From Saccoglossus kowalevskii (lineage: Eukaryota > Hemichordata > Enteropneusta > Harrimaniidae): a stretch of DNA of 64,000 nt. The first letter of the stretch is position 1; each line of letters starts with the position of its first letter. The notes under the pieces are model-generated. The model did no database searches. It saw only the letters and a program-made list of their open reading frames with translations, and was not told the origin of the DNA. Below, piece by piece: positions 26,701 through 41,700 of the stretch. The DNA lies in assembly GCF_000003605.2 (NCBI RefSeq), contig NW_003154741.1, positions 71,744 to 135,743 of the forward strand, read 5' to 3'. The position numbers were made by a program, and so were the translations under genes.

Positions 26701-29700
26701 ATTTTAGATATGCTCCTTCGGAACACATCAACTCAGAAAATGTCACTGAAAGCAGAATTCCTCGAGAAAACTTTAACAAGTCAACAGATGCCCCTGCTCT
26801 GTTGAGCATGCTAACACATATCAATGACACATTAGACGATGAAATGCTATGGATAATCGTAAATGATTGTATGAATCTTGTAAAAAAGAGGCCAGAGTTG
26901 CTGAGCCAAGGTGGCATGTATCAAACGCAGGATGTCCGACAACTTACTATAGAAGAAGAAAAAGAACGACGCAAGTTTTTCCAATTTATTGAAACAATGA
27001 TGGAGTTGGACGAAGTGGATGAGCGAATTGCAAAAGCAGCATTCCAAGCGACCGGAGGCGACATAGAAAGTGGAGAACAATGGTGCCTGTCTGACGATAA
27101 AATACAGCTTCAGGAGATGTTCACCGAGTTTTGTAAATCCAAATTTGCTGATATTGACGATTTGAAGACAGGGTCACCTTTAGAGGATGCAACTAGTGAC
27201 ATATCAACAGAATCGGCAAATAAAAATAATTATATGAGGTGAATATTTTTCTCATATATCACTTGTTTGTAATGGCCTATTTCCTTCTTAAGTATCTAAT
27301 TTGTTATCATATATCATTGTAGTCTATTGGTGAAAAGTCTTTCAGCATTCTGGAATGAGAACATTAATACAGAACATGGAAAAGTTAGCCTTGAATTCCT
27401 AGGAATGGTATTAGCCGAATTAAGCTCTAATGGTAAGATGTCGTACTTGATATATCATTTACTGTTCATTTATTGTGATTATTGATCAACAAATCACCTT
27501 CTAGCACATTTTTCACTATTTTTGGAAGACTTTCAGAATTGATGTGTTAAATAAGAAATTATTATTCTGTATTATGTATTGTTGTTTTACATACAGAAAA
27601 CTATGTTTGAGCAACCTTCTCATATGTGATGTTTGAATAACTGGCTTTTACAGGTGTTTTTATGTTGTTCCCATTCACAGATGTCGCACTCAAGGGGTAT
27701 GAAATTTTCCAAAGCATTGTTCCTGGTATACCAAACTCGTGCACTGTCACTGAAGGTAAGTACTTTCTGTTTTACTACTTGGAGAAATATGGTAATTTAT
27801 GATTTTAGTTTTCCATCGGTGGTTTAATTATGTATCATATTTTATATTTTACGAATTTTTGTCTAACGTATTTATAATATTTGTTATTGAATGGTGATTG
27901 TGTCTTTGGTTTACTGTTATTTTAGGGGACGTGCTAAATACACTATTATCGTTATACACCACAAATGGAAAAGTATATTTCCCTAATCAAGACCAAGTCC
28001 TTTTATGTAGTGGGAAAACAACAAAAGAAGAGGTAGGATGAATTGATTATATGTACTTGTTTATTTATCATTTATGGAAAAATAGCATATTCACGTAGTC
28101 GTAATGTGTTTTTATATCTGGCAGTTTACACTTTTCTTAAGACGGTGTATCAGAAGTCAAGTAAAGAACAGACTGTATTCTCTTGTATTTGCCGACCGTC
28201 TACCATTCAATATTGCAGGTGACGCAATTAGTGAATTGCGTAGTCTCTGCACGGAATTCAAAGGTATTGTCACGTATGACTCGTTGAAAAGCAAGCTATT
28301 AATTCACTGCGTCTGGTTATATGTTATTATTCTTTGCAATAACCATAATTAATATTGTCTTTGGTAACACATTGTTTCAATATTGTATTTCATATCAGAT
28401 TACAAACTGGTTATAATATCAGCTGAAGAGTATGGATCAAGTGCTATGTCTATCGCATTTCATAAGTATCGCATCGAGCCTCCAACTATTGAATTGAATG
28501 TTCTCAGAGAAAACGTTAATGAATTCCTACACAGCATAGATTCAGAATCAGTCGGTCAGTTGATTAACCCTGACAGGTAATCATTTATTTGTTAACTCCT
28601 TCTTTAAATCGCGTACACGAGGTGTAACTGCAGGTGATAATGGATAATTATCTTGTCTTATTTCAGTCATTGTTTGCGCATTGTGACATCTTCTCGCCCA
28701 GGTCTTGGTAAAACACTTGCAATTCACCGACTTCTAGAGAACTACTGTTTGAAGAGAAACTATAAATCATCCGATGTATATTTGAAAATACCAATAAATA
28801 CAACATCCATTGATTTAAACAAAATTGCAAGTTCTTTGGTGGAACATGTTAAGCATCGCAGTTACCAGGCAACGTCTGTGATTTATCATTTTGACATTTC
28901 TGCAACTGTAAGTCTTCTATTTTTACTAGATAAATATTCCATTGTAATAATATATATGTAATTATATAAGACATACACTAAGACATATGAAAAAATAATT
29001 GTTGCTCACTGATCCACACAGGTTCGCGAGTTGCTGCGGCAATATTCCTCATCAGTTATGTTAATAACATGGATACATATTACATATTTAATAACGGCAG
29101 CAGAGAACAACGACTTTTTATATTAAGATGCCAACGACTGGTTCTTGTCAACAATTCATTTTGTACGTGCAAAACGTTAAAAAGTGTGGTCTTTACATTA
29201 TACTATGTGAATATGCCTTACTTAAGCTAACATTTTACAGGTGGAGACTGGCATTGAAGAATTTATTTTTATGATATCTATATTACGGGAGATACAATGT
29301 CAAAACGTACATGTATGGAGGCGCAGAGTGTCCGATCTGTGTTTGATAGAAATCACTCAAAGAAACATACAGGTAATGAACAAATAAATATATGAATGGC
29401 AGATGACGTACCAGAAAATAATTCTAAATTGTTAATGCAGTTGGCGTAAACACGTATTTACACAGTTGTCAATATTCGTTAATAGGACTCGACAGTACAG
29501 GTAAATTTGTTCAGCTCCATATTACCCAGAACATTTTGCATATCACCACAAGATAATGTTCACGGACGTGTAATAAAAGGTAAACAATAACTAATTATTA
29601 CCTCGCTTGTTACAAGTTAAGTAAAAACATATCATCTTGCAATGAAATAAAACTACGATTAAGACTATTTCCGACGTTGTAAACATGTTTTGTTGTTCTT

Positions 29701-32700
29701 GAAGAAAATACAGACGCTTTCAAAAATTATATGAGTAGAACAAATTTGAAATATATATTCAGAATTTGACAAAATCAGCTGTTTTTCAATTTTTTACCCA
29801 CAAAAATTTTCAAAATTTTGGGAACGGAAATTCCTAATCCTGTTTAAATAACAACTGAATAATAGACCCTTTCCCACGAATTGCTTTGAATACAACCTGT
29901 CAGTTGTTTGAGTGTGTGTTATTCAATTTATTTAGATAAACGAGCAATGTGAATAACATGTTCAAAGCAATGCTCCCTAAGGATTATTATGCATATTAAA
30001 TGCATAGAGGTATGCGTTAAGATTGGAACAAGTTAGAAGTCTCCAAACCAAAACCATGACACTGAAGTTATTTGAAGTACGATGAAACTGCATCTAGACA
30101 ATTCTAAATTGGTTTATATTTTTGGCACTGAATCTTTAGTTCTCTGACAATGAAATTGGGTTGAAATTCCACAAGAAAATGGCGAAAGCAGGGTCCGTAA
30201 ACCCTCAACAAATACCAGCGCTGTTGGTTTCTCGAGTTCACAGCTCGTACACCAAAACATTGCCAGTCGGTCATTAGGCTAATAATTCAGTGTCAATAAC
30301 TCACAAGATCTCGACATCCATACTTCAATAATTGCCTTCTCCAAAGAACAGTAGTGTCAATCAAAATTACTCACAAACAGAATTTCCAAGTTACTTACCA
30401 ACAACAGTGTATTGCGATAAAAGGTGTTTTTATTATTTACAGGTGGTCCTAACATTGGTTTTGATGACATTACATTCAGGAGTGAACCCATTCAAAGAGT
30501 GTACCATCATCTTAAACTATTCAATACACAGAAGGAGAAGCTCGATACTTATGAATTCAAATTCTCAAAAAGTAGACTTGGCGATAAAAATGACTGCATG
30601 AAAGTACTTATCAAGTAAGTGAACATATTTAGCATAAATCATATATACAGCGTCGTGGAACTAGTTATTGCATATCATCTTGTCACGTGTTTTTGTTTGT
30701 TTTTTTCGAATGAACATAATAATGTGTAACCATTAAGTTGATGAGATACACATGTTATATGTATGATATAATAGTATATAGATACATTTAGTTATTTCTT
30801 TGTATATAAAGGTATTGTGGAGTCGAAAATCCAAGTTGGACACATATTCACATTTTTGTCAAGTTTCTGAACCACACTCTCTCTAATTGGCAAACAAGTC
30901 CATTTTGTGGCCTGGCAGCATCATCCGATCTTCCTGGTTTGCGACTGTTTGTTGTTACTTTCATGGCGATACAAGCAAAGGTGAATAATTTCATTCTTTT
31001 TAATAATATAAGACCCAAATCAATGTTAATGTTTGCTCATATGTATAGTGATACATTAACTACTATAATGTACAACATACTATAGATCCCTATTTTGGGT
31101 AATAGCCACATAGTTTCTTTAGTTTTTCATATCTCCAATGCAAAATACCATACTGCAATTTAGTATCTCCTACCTAGACCATGTACAATATAACTAAATA
31201 ATGTAGATCACGGGATATACATCTGGACACATGAATGTGCAGTTATTCAATGGCAAAAAACAAACCCGACGCAAGCGAATTGGCGGCAAAAGAAATTAGT
31301 TTTATTTTGTTGAATCCAAAATTAAATTTCTGGCATACAGCAAAATACAGTACTAAAAGGCCAAAAATGAAAGCCGCCAAAAGCGAATGTTCAAAGTGTC
31401 AGATCGACTTGGCCAGCGAATGCATGATGCCGTGCTGAGGCGATGACCCAATGAGGATTCCATGTAGAGCAGGTAAGCTTGTGAACGCCAGTCGCCTTGG
31501 GCTTTAATTGCTTCAGGGTCTGCTCCTGACTGAAATTCGAAGGAGGCACCTCCACGACAAAAGCTGTGTCCGGAGTAGCTGTTTGGGTCCAGCCCTGTGG
31601 AGCTGAGCAATGATCACAGAAGTCGAAAGAAAGACTGGTAGGTGAAAGGATGCAGTCTGCCGGTAGATGACAGTGCAAGAAACAGGGGAGCTTCTGAGGG
31701 TGCTGGCAACATGTCCATCATCTGCTTGTAGGCTGATACTGGGCAGAGGGCTGAGCCAAGGATAGCCAGGATGGGAGTGTGCAGTACCCATTCTGAAGGG
31801 GCACCAGGTTGGACTTATGCAGGAATGAAAAAAATGCGTTGAGGAAAGCGGACCACTGTGTAACGTGCAGCGGGTGTGTAAAGTCCAAGAGACCATGAAT
31901 TCGAAGAAGGATATCGTTCTTGTTGTGACCGGAACTGGCTTGATGTGAAAGAAACTGCAGAAAAGGAAGAATGCAAGCCATTGAGTTGTAATGTTGCACA
32001 ATGAACCGGAAGCAAATGCTGAGTGGAGTGAGCGGGATGCCTGGTGGTCCAGAGCCGCGAGCGGAGCTTGACTTCCTGCAGAAGCAAAAAAGTAAATGCT
32101 ACAAGTTACCAAGGATAAATGAGCTAGAACGTTTCCTGAGGTACAATGACTTCTGAGATGCCAAAGTTTGACTGTAACCCTTCCACACGAGACTCATAAA
32201 TGGCAGATAAATGTGAACGGCTTGGCGCGTCCGCGACATTGCTCCGACCAGGGATGTGTACAGCCCAGAGATTGAATTTGAAACGTGCTTGGAAGTATGC
32301 GATCTCCAGCAAACAGCTGAGTTCTAAATCTGAATGGGTACGATGAGAGTTGATCAATGTGACCAAGGTTATTTGCAAGCGAAGCCCGCGTCAAGTATGG
32401 GACCAGAGCTTGAGTGAAATCACGACTGCAAGCAATTCGAATGCATTGATAGACAAGCCCATGTTGATGATGTGTTGTGGGAAAGGTGAGCCGAGCCGAA
32501 TAGCCGAGAAGGTGGTAGTCTCCCGGATTCACGCGATGTTGTCGGTATGCCCTGCTGAGGTCCCGTTTGTAAAGGAGGCAACCGGAACCAAGTGTATGGA
32601 TGCGATCTAACATGGAGTCAACTGTAGGATATCTCATTATGTAATCATCCCTGATGTAACTGTCCCCTTGGATGCCATTGTTGACCAAGTAGCATTCTGG

Positions 32701-35700
32701 AAAACTTAGCCATTGTCATTAATGGTGAGGTAATGAGAGGGAAAGACAATGGCGGAGTGTCGATCGGTCCAACGGATGCGCCGAGAGATAGCACTGATTC
32801 AAAAAAACTTTCCACGTGCTCAGCGAAATGTAAAGCCGAGGTGTGATTCGTTGGCTGCATAGTAGGGAGAAAGTCACGTGAGTAGTTGATGGGCCAACCA
32901 AATTCTAAGAAGTCGGAAATGTCGTCGTCGCAATCGCATAGAAAATGGCGCCAAGACTGAATGTTCAGACCGGAAGAGACCAGGATTCGACAACCTTGAA
33001 AGTTATAAAGGCCTGGAGCGGAGATTCTTCGATGTAAATCAATGTAATGCTGTGCAATACTGCCATCAGTTTTAAAAATAATGTGATCTGGCGGCACAGA
33101 GATCGGACTGGGCAACAATGATGAATGATCAGCTGATGATGGAGAAGTTGTTGTTGTTGTAGTTGATGATGTTGTCGATGACGAGTATGTAGCCCTCGAC
33201 CCGCTTGTGTTGTGATGAAGTGTGGGGTCGAAGTTGATGTCGCTGCTGTCCGCCTGCGATGTTGGCGCTTTGACCATGCTTGATGTCAGTGTGGTTGTTG
33301 ACTGACCAGTGAGAGCGAGGGATTCAAAGTTGTTATTATCAATGAAGGCTGTGGTGCTGAGCTTGGGTAATGCTGTGTCCGTAAGTGACAACGGTGATGT
33401 AGCTACTGGTGATCGAACAGGGAGGTCACAAGTCGTTGATGTGGTGTCTGAGGGCTGCACGTGGAGTCACGAGGATATTGGTTTATCGCGGTGCAGAGGT
33501 GACATGGACGTGCCTGACTTCTGTTTGCAGTCCTTTTCACTGTGATTATTAAAACGGTTGCGGGTAACATAGCAATGATTGCAAATGTGTTTAAATTTGC
33601 ATGGATCAAATGAGCAAGACCCTTTCTCATTGAAAGCTGTACACACTAATACAGGCGAACCGTCTGGGTTGGAGGTATTTCTGTTGCCGTTGCTTGTCGT
33701 CAGTTTCTGGGTGACTGATTTCAACTTGTCAGCTGAGAAATAAAAAAACAGTTCTTTCACGTCTGTACCATGCACGTCTGTTATCATCGATTAAACGAGC
33801 CCCTGCCGCGTGATAGCTCTGGTAGTTTAATAAACAAATCGTACAGGAGACGTAATCGGTCCTTTTGTTCTGCTTTGGGCATGGATGGGTCCTGCAGTAA
33901 GAGCGTGTAGCCCTGTAGAAATTGTTCGAGTGATAAGTCGTCGTATTTCAGTTCATGTGAAGAAAAGAATGATGGAACAAACTGTTCTGGAGATTTCAAA
34001 CCGGGCAACTGTCTTCCGGCATGACACTCAGGGGAATTAACAAGACTGTCACAAATAATGTACTCACTGGCTGTTCCCTGCAATGGCGTCGAAGTATGGT
34101 GACAATTCGTGATCAACCTTCGATCGGAGATTCATCATTTTGCGCAGTTCCACTAGTGAAATATCAGAGATCTGGTGATCAGAAGGCGATGTGCCCTGTG
34201 GATGATAGGCCTGTGGTTGGTGCGTTCAAGGAACAACTTTTGAATTTCAGTTCTAGCTGAAAGATTTCCGCCTGTAATTTTTGCTTCGTGATTCTAGCCA
34301 ACAAGGATTGTTTCCGGCACTGCAAAATAGCTAACTCGGCTTGGTCGTCTTCATCCCCGTCTGAAAACTCGAAATATCCGTGTGGTTCCGGGTGTAAAAC
34401 TGTGGGCGAGTGACGTTGGAGCTTTGAGGTGGAAGTAGACGACTTAGGAACGGCAGTTGAGCTGTTTGGTGAACGGCAATTCTCTTCCTCGGGCGGTGGG
34501 CCGGTGCAGAATTTGTCGTGCTTGCCCCAAGTGTGAGCTTCCACATCGAGCTAGCAGCCAGAGCATGCTGAGCGACGCTTACTTCTTGGCATAGCGAGAA
34601 AGTAAAATGAAAATAACCCGAACAGAAATGACTGGGCACGAACAGCGTGCGTCGTAAACAGTGCATGAAAGAGAACAAGCAAATGGGCTACAATAAACAT
34701 GCGCAGTGGAGAAATAAAACAAACGAACGAAGCTTATGCATATGAAAAGTATGCAAATAAATAATTAACAATTTTGAACTGCTTATAAAATACAACAATG
34801 ATTGAAAATATATTTTAGCGTATTTTCCTTGTATCAATAGAATTATGCAAGTCGTGGAATGCAAATATCCGATGAAAGTTTTCAAGGAAGACGAGAACAA
34901 GGCGAAGATCTACAATGTTTTCAGTTGAAACAAAAATGGGAGAGCAGGTTAGTATATTTCGCGAATGTCCAATGGTTTATAAGTCAAATGCATACCACCA
35001 ATAAAAAACTGTTTTATATTACTGTCTATGGAAAGTTTAACTGTAGTATTATACACGATTATTTGTTTAATTTAATGCTTTACTAAGTGGTACTATTTGA
35101 TAATCTAACCACCAGTCCAACTGTCGTACCGAATCCCATTCTCTATATCAGCTGTTTTTTATCACAAGCTGTTGGATTACCATGTGCCCAAATTCTTTTT
35201 CTACTGGGATTTATTTCGAGGGGTATTTCCTTTGAACAGCTATAGTCATGTGTGCTGATAAATGCTTTGAGCAAGGGGGCTACAATTATGGTACTGCTAT
35301 TATAAATATGTAAATCTAAAAATCCTGTTCAAGCCGTAACTGCTAATTCATAACCCATGTGACTAAGCAACCATTTGTACACCTTGTTTTGCGAGATTTT
35401 GTTATATTCATGCATATCACCTACAATAATTACGAGTACACTACTAGTGATAATAATATGTAATAATAACATAAAATGAAATAAATTCTAAGGAAACCAC
35501 TTTGTCTATCTTTGTCGACGCAAATTTGTGTAAGTATAAGGATGACTGTGCAATAGTGCACAAATATATAAAATAGAGCTGCAGAAAGTGATTATCAATG
35601 GTCCAATGGGCTATTAAACTCATTTTATGTCACTAACAAACTGAATGTCAAGTCGAAGTATTATATATTGGTCAACAATTCGGTCATATTTGTTTACGCT

Positions 35701-38700
35701 TGTTGTCATGAGTCAAAACATATTTTACTGAGTAAAGTGAAAATCGCTTTTTATTTGCTAGGAACACGCTGTTTTTACTGCTGATTGTTGATTCCATCCA
35801 TTTAGTATTCCTTGGAGTTGCAAAATATTGAATTCCTATTAACAAATATGTCTATATTCATTCTAGTGCTCATCCATACATATATTTTAATCAGGACGGT
35901 GCTTCCATTACACTACATGGGATGGTTATCTATCTCGATGGTTATCTTCGAAACTCAACAGATAATAAACTCATACCTGGTTTACAGATGGACTTTTACT
36001 TACGTCATGGTCTTAAGCTTAATGGTGTTGATGTGTTGCTAGACTTTGACCGTCTTTCAAGGTATGAGTACATTTTCACCAGAATTATACTTCAGTCAAA
36101 CTTCTTTTACAACAAACGAAGAACAAATGGTCCTGTTTGAAATGCTACAATGTTCTGTTTGAAATACACATTATTTATAACGATAATATTGGGAATTAAA
36201 TCCAAGTTATCTTGACAAAATTTCCATCAAAACAAACTGGGTTGTGTATACATTTCGAACAGACACTTGGCAGATTTAGTAATGTGTAGCAATCATCTGG
36301 ATTTGAGCACGATAACAAAATTACACAGTCTGCTATCGGCCTGTCCAGTCAATTACCTTAAACAATGTCTGTATGACTAAAGCCCATTGCCAGTGAGCTA
36401 CATTTATGCACAGTATAGCCAGTGTGTCTAGGTGGTTCGATTAGAGTACTGTAAAACATGTCGTTTTCGCGAGCATGTCTTTATCGCGAAGTTAGCGAGA
36501 GAACTGATTCGTTAATTCAAGATGTCGCTAATGACTTTATTATCAATTCAAAATGGCCGCCAAACAAAGAAATCAACAATGACAAGAGAGATTCGCTAAA
36601 TCAACATTTCGCTATTACGTCATTTTATCACACTTCGCTAAAATTGTTGCCGCTTTTTCAACATGTTTTACAGTAATTTAAACTTGATTGTAGAGAAACA
36701 TTTACTTTTGGTTTTATCATCACTAAACCACATTCCTCATACATTTAATGATGTGCCGTAATACTAGACAGCAATTCAACGTTATTCACGCACCTGAGTT
36801 GAGTCATGGTGACCTGTGCCAAACGTGTCATGCCTAGCTATTACTATAACAATTGCAATGTAAAAATGTAAAATAAAGCAAGCCTGATCTAAGCTGTAAG
36901 CAATTCAGTTTTTTGCCTGTGGATTTATCAAAACGGGTACTTGAATCAAGCAATAGTTTTTGGAAATTGTTAATTGTTGCAATGTATCAGACTGAAGCAC
37001 GTATGTGGCGAGGCTACGCCCGTTAGTCAGTAATGCAGAAAAAACATGCAGATAATGCAGAAAAAATACATTGCTTTGCATATAATGAGTTTGTTTGTAG
37101 ATTAAAATGTAATATACCAACAGACGTAAGAAAATCGAACACATCCACACTGTGATGGGCATAAAGTTAAAGTCTGATCCTGATTCAACGTATGAACTAA
37201 CTGCTGACAATGTATCAAAACTGCTGGATATTTTCATGAATTTCAGGTAAACTTACAACAGAGTTTTGATAATTTGGTGACAAAATTTTAGTTGGCTTGA
37301 TTATATCGCTTTCGACGAGAGTAATAATTTTCAGATGATCAGAAGTGTATTTGATTCATATGTGTATTTATGCATGCATATCTATATACGTGTGTACCAC
37401 CAATATTCCAAAAAACATTCATTAGATTTTTTAATAATCTGTCAAATCTGTGCAAATTATTAATATGTACTAATGCTATATACTGCTATCTGACACACAA
37501 ACAATGAATGTATTTTTGAAATATAGAATTAACACTTTATTTTTCAGCTGCCAAATAAAATGTAATTTTTTGACAAAAACATTGGGAAAATTGGTTTGTG
37601 TTTACTATATATGTGTAAGAGCTACTCATGGATAGATGTTACTCTATAGGGAATGTCGATTTAGCCATGCACTTTCAAATGTCATGCATCTACAAATAAA
37701 ATTGTATAATATACAATCTACCAATTATCTATGTTTATTTTATCTGAACAGATGTGACATACCTGTAGTCATAATGGGAGACACTGGTACTGGGAAAACA
37801 AGAATGGTCAAATTCCTCTGTTATATGATGGCTGGAAGAAGTGATCAGTCAAACTTTCATATGGTGAAGGTACATAATAATAATAAAATTGCACACATAT
37901 CACATTTTGCCAATAATCATAACCACCACTGATTGGTACAGAAATTCAAGCATGACTGGTGAATGATTATTTAATTATATAATATCAATGTATAGGCGAA
38001 GAGTCATATTTGAAACACAGTATTGTAGATGTTTTTTTAGATCATTTGCTTCAGCAGAACGAATACGATCGATAACACTTCCTTTAATTCAACATACAAC
38101 TAAACCATATTAGCTATTAACATTATCATCGAAAATGAACTTGCCAGATTGAAACACTTGTTATATACACAATATAAATTAAATTTACGAATGGAAAGAT
38201 GAATGACTTTAAACAATATTTGCTATTTACCGCTCAATCAAATATGGCGACAAATGGGATGGTGATGTTCAACAAACATGTCAAGCAGTCTTAAACGTAT
38301 CATTATTAATGCTTTTATAGGGGTACTGACACCCTTCTGACAAAATCAATTATGTGTTTTAAAACAAAACCAAATAGCTGGTCATTGTTTAGGGAGGTAT
38401 TCAACATGACGGAAAAATGATGTAAACTATAAAAAAAAGTTTCGTGAAACCATTTTCAACAATTTGATAGATCTGATCAAATCCAACATCTTGAGGAATG
38501 TGTTCGCATGATTGTACATTTCTCGTCGTGTATTGACTCAGATATTCATGTTATGATAAATGCACGCAACTTGGGCGCTGTCATTGTGTCGTTTTACTTT
38601 TCCAACTCATACAATTAATGTCTGTCATCTGAAAAATTCAGCAAATTCTGCAAGCCATTGATCAACCACCAGCCGAACGGTTGATGCCTGCCTATCAAGC

Positions 38701-41700
38701 ATGTACATGTCCTATCAATATTTACAGGTTCATGGAGGCACAACAGCTGTTGACATTGAAGAACGAGTCTGGAAAGCTGCACAATCAGCAAAACACAATA
38801 AAAAGGAAATGAATGTATTATTTTTCGACGAAACAAATTCATGTGAAGCAGTTGGCTTGGTGGGAGAAATCTTATTAGACAGAACTGTGAGAGGAAAACC
38901 TATTGATACACCAAATTTGAAATTTGTTGCTGCATGTAATCCTTATAGAAAACATGGGGATGCTGCAATAAAACAATTAGAATCTGCAGGGTTGGGTTTC
39001 ACAGTAGACTCGGCCAATGTTCAAGAAAAGTTGGGTAAGTGACGAGATAAATCTATTCAATTTTATTTTGCATTAAGGTGCATATCTCAGAAGTGTGTAG
39101 CTAGTTTATCTGACCAGGACATGCAATTTAACTTTTAAAGTTTTTGTTCGCGTTAAGGTGACGTGCCACTTCGACATCTTGTATATCGTGTCCATCCATT
39201 GCCTGGAAGAATGATGCCATTTATCTGGGACTTTGGACAACTGAATCCAGAGACAGAAAAAAAGTACATTAGAAGCTTGGTTAATAATAATGTAAGTACA
39301 TTGGTATGGCAATAAAAATGTTTATAATTCCTGAAAAAAAATACAAATTAGGTCATTATATCTTTGTAACTGTTTCTTTTGATTTTGAAGGAATACATTC
39401 GACATTTGACTGAAGACACAAAGAAGTTGATTTCCGACGTTCTTGCAATGTCACAAGAGTACATGAAACAGCAAGAGGTATGTTATCATGTATGTGTATA
39501 TCGATTATTTTTTTGGTTGGAGTGGCATTATCTATGTATGAACATGAGCAATGAGTACATATATACACATCTATCGAGTGTGCACGATTACTACTTTCAG
39601 TTCTATATGTAGTTGCCCCATAAAGATGATGTTGAATGTATGAAGTGCAATGGTATCTTTGAATCTATTGTGATTGTAGTTTAGGTGTTTAACTTTCTGT
39701 GCTGTGTGCTGATACCATGCATTTTAAACTGACAATGACAAGAGATGATACCATTTTATTTGGTCACGTTCATTCGAATATCTTTACCAGGGTTGTGCAA
39801 ATATGTTTATATATCAATGTAATGTGATCTTTATAGGACGAATGTAAATTCGCAAGTTTACGAGACATTGGGCGAGTGGTAGAAGTGTTTATCTGGTTCC
39901 ACCGAAAGTATGTTCTTGTTAAAAACGAAATGGATATCAAAGAGGCACAGTATGTTCCAAAGCAATCAACGGAACCAGAATCTCGGGACCACGAGGATGT
40001 TGATCTCAAGTCCGACAATGGTAATTCACTCTACGCTAACTGTGGTTCCACAGATGAAAAAACAGCGATAAGTGAATATGTTAGGGAGACAGAGAGTACT
40101 GACGAAATCATGTCGACAGTAAGTCATTTTTCTTCATTAGCATATTCAGTAATATGTACAGTTCAATTTTACTTGCATATTTTCAAAAAAATAACAATTA
40201 TTATATATTCTGTGACTGGTTATGTGATGCATGCACCTTTAATATAATATTCTGATAATAGCTTACCATGCATGATGTTTATAAGGGGTATTTTTATTTG
40301 TTATAAGTTATTGCAACTAATAATATATTTAAAGTTGCAATAAACGACAATGGTATAAATTGTAAAACATTATTTTTGGGGGGTTACCCCAATTGGTAAT
40401 TCATAGAATAATTATTGGAGTAATTTACATGATTTGTTTGTCTTATATCATGCAGGAAGAAATCAAGCAAACACGCAGGTGTTTGATATTTGCCATAGGA
40501 GTGTGCTACCATGCATCCTTAAAAAACAGAAAAAGATACAGGAACTATATATCTCGGAGTTTTAAAGGACGATTCAAGCTTCCACATGGACCAGACAGTA
40601 TACATAACGACATAATGTGGTATGTTAGCGAATATATTGACATAAAATGTGGTGTGTGTAGAACAAATAGTTGCATTGATGAATGATATTTCTGCCTTGG
40701 ATGAGCATTCGATTACTGCCAAATTTTCGCCATAGCTGGCGCTCTGCACATCCTTTGGTGAGACACGGTAAGCTATGTACTACAGGTAAACATATGGGAA
40801 AGGACTAGATTAGCAGTCACCTGACGGCTGTTTTCCAATCCTATTCTCACTTATGTTCTTGCATTGTATTTAGGTTTTGATTCTATTGTATTATTGTATT
40901 GGTTATAATAAGGAGAATACACTTATGTATTATTATTATTATTATAAAGGTCATTTTGAGCTAACTTTGTTGAATCATATAGTAAGGTCAGTGGTTAATG
41001 CATATACCTGCAACTATTAAAATCAACTAATAATATAGTACAAGTTTCACATATGCACCAATTATAATATATTCTCTAATCAAATGAAGAATATTGAGTT
41101 TGTATTGTGTTTCGGTCAAGATTGCAGGCTGCGGGGTGTGAACTTCAAGGAATTACTGAAAATATAATTAAAAAAATTAATTGGGCTAATTGCCACCACG
41201 CTGAAAATGCTTACCGGTACAATGTGGAGTACATGAAGTGCGCCATCAACGTAAAGAATTTAACACTACATTTGCACACAGGACGTAACTACTACGCTGT
41301 TTATAGTTCTCTCAAAGAGGCTAAAAATATGTCTGAATTTATAACTTATAAACTACTAGAGGCTTATTTCTGAAGCCCGTAACCAGCAGCCTGAAGCCCG
41401 CAATTCGCACTTTGCAACCCGCAGCCCACAAACCGCATATTAATTATTTTGATCTATAATAAAAAAAATACAGATAAATATTTATGAAAAGAACATCTGT
41501 TCACAGGTGTCAACAATTGTTTATGGATGACGCGATGGTGACTGACCACATTGCAAAAAATAAAAACCTAACAGAGAACGTATTTATGATCGCAATATGC
41601 CTAGAACTAAGAATACCTTTATTCATCATTGGCAAACCTGGGAGTTCAAAATCATTAGCAAGAACTATTATTGACAATACGATGCAGTCTCCATCATCAG

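Larger units (their letters stand above)
31250..34680 (-). mobile_element. Decayed DIRS-type (tyrosine recombinase) retrotransposon, antisense in intron 30
   Basis: The element lies wholly between exons ending 30980 and starting 34841, on the strand opposite to the host gene. Read on the minus strand its order is gag-like ORFs (34544 to 33467), reverse transcriptase and RNase H (33460 to 32124), then tyrosine recombinase (about 32090 to 31353). RT plus RNase H plus a tyrosine recombinase instead of a DDE integrase defines DIRS-like elements. Local G+C is visibly higher than the flanks, which marks rough edges at about 31.25 and 34.68 kb. I did not find the inverted or split terminal repeats, so the ends are approximate. 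Frames are broken several times and two catalytic sites are lost, so it is a relic. Confidence 0.88.

Noticed and set aside
26618-27080. Two minus-strand frames opposite exon 20
   Set aside because: Shadows of the + strand RNF213-like exon, which has clear family motifs.
31235-31438. + strand frame at the edge of the DIRS element
   Set aside because: It is the antisense shadow of the recombinase end and matches nothing on its own.
32350-33545. + strand frames within the DIRS element
   Set aside because: Complementary to the gag/RT frames, which carry recognisable motifs on the minus strand.
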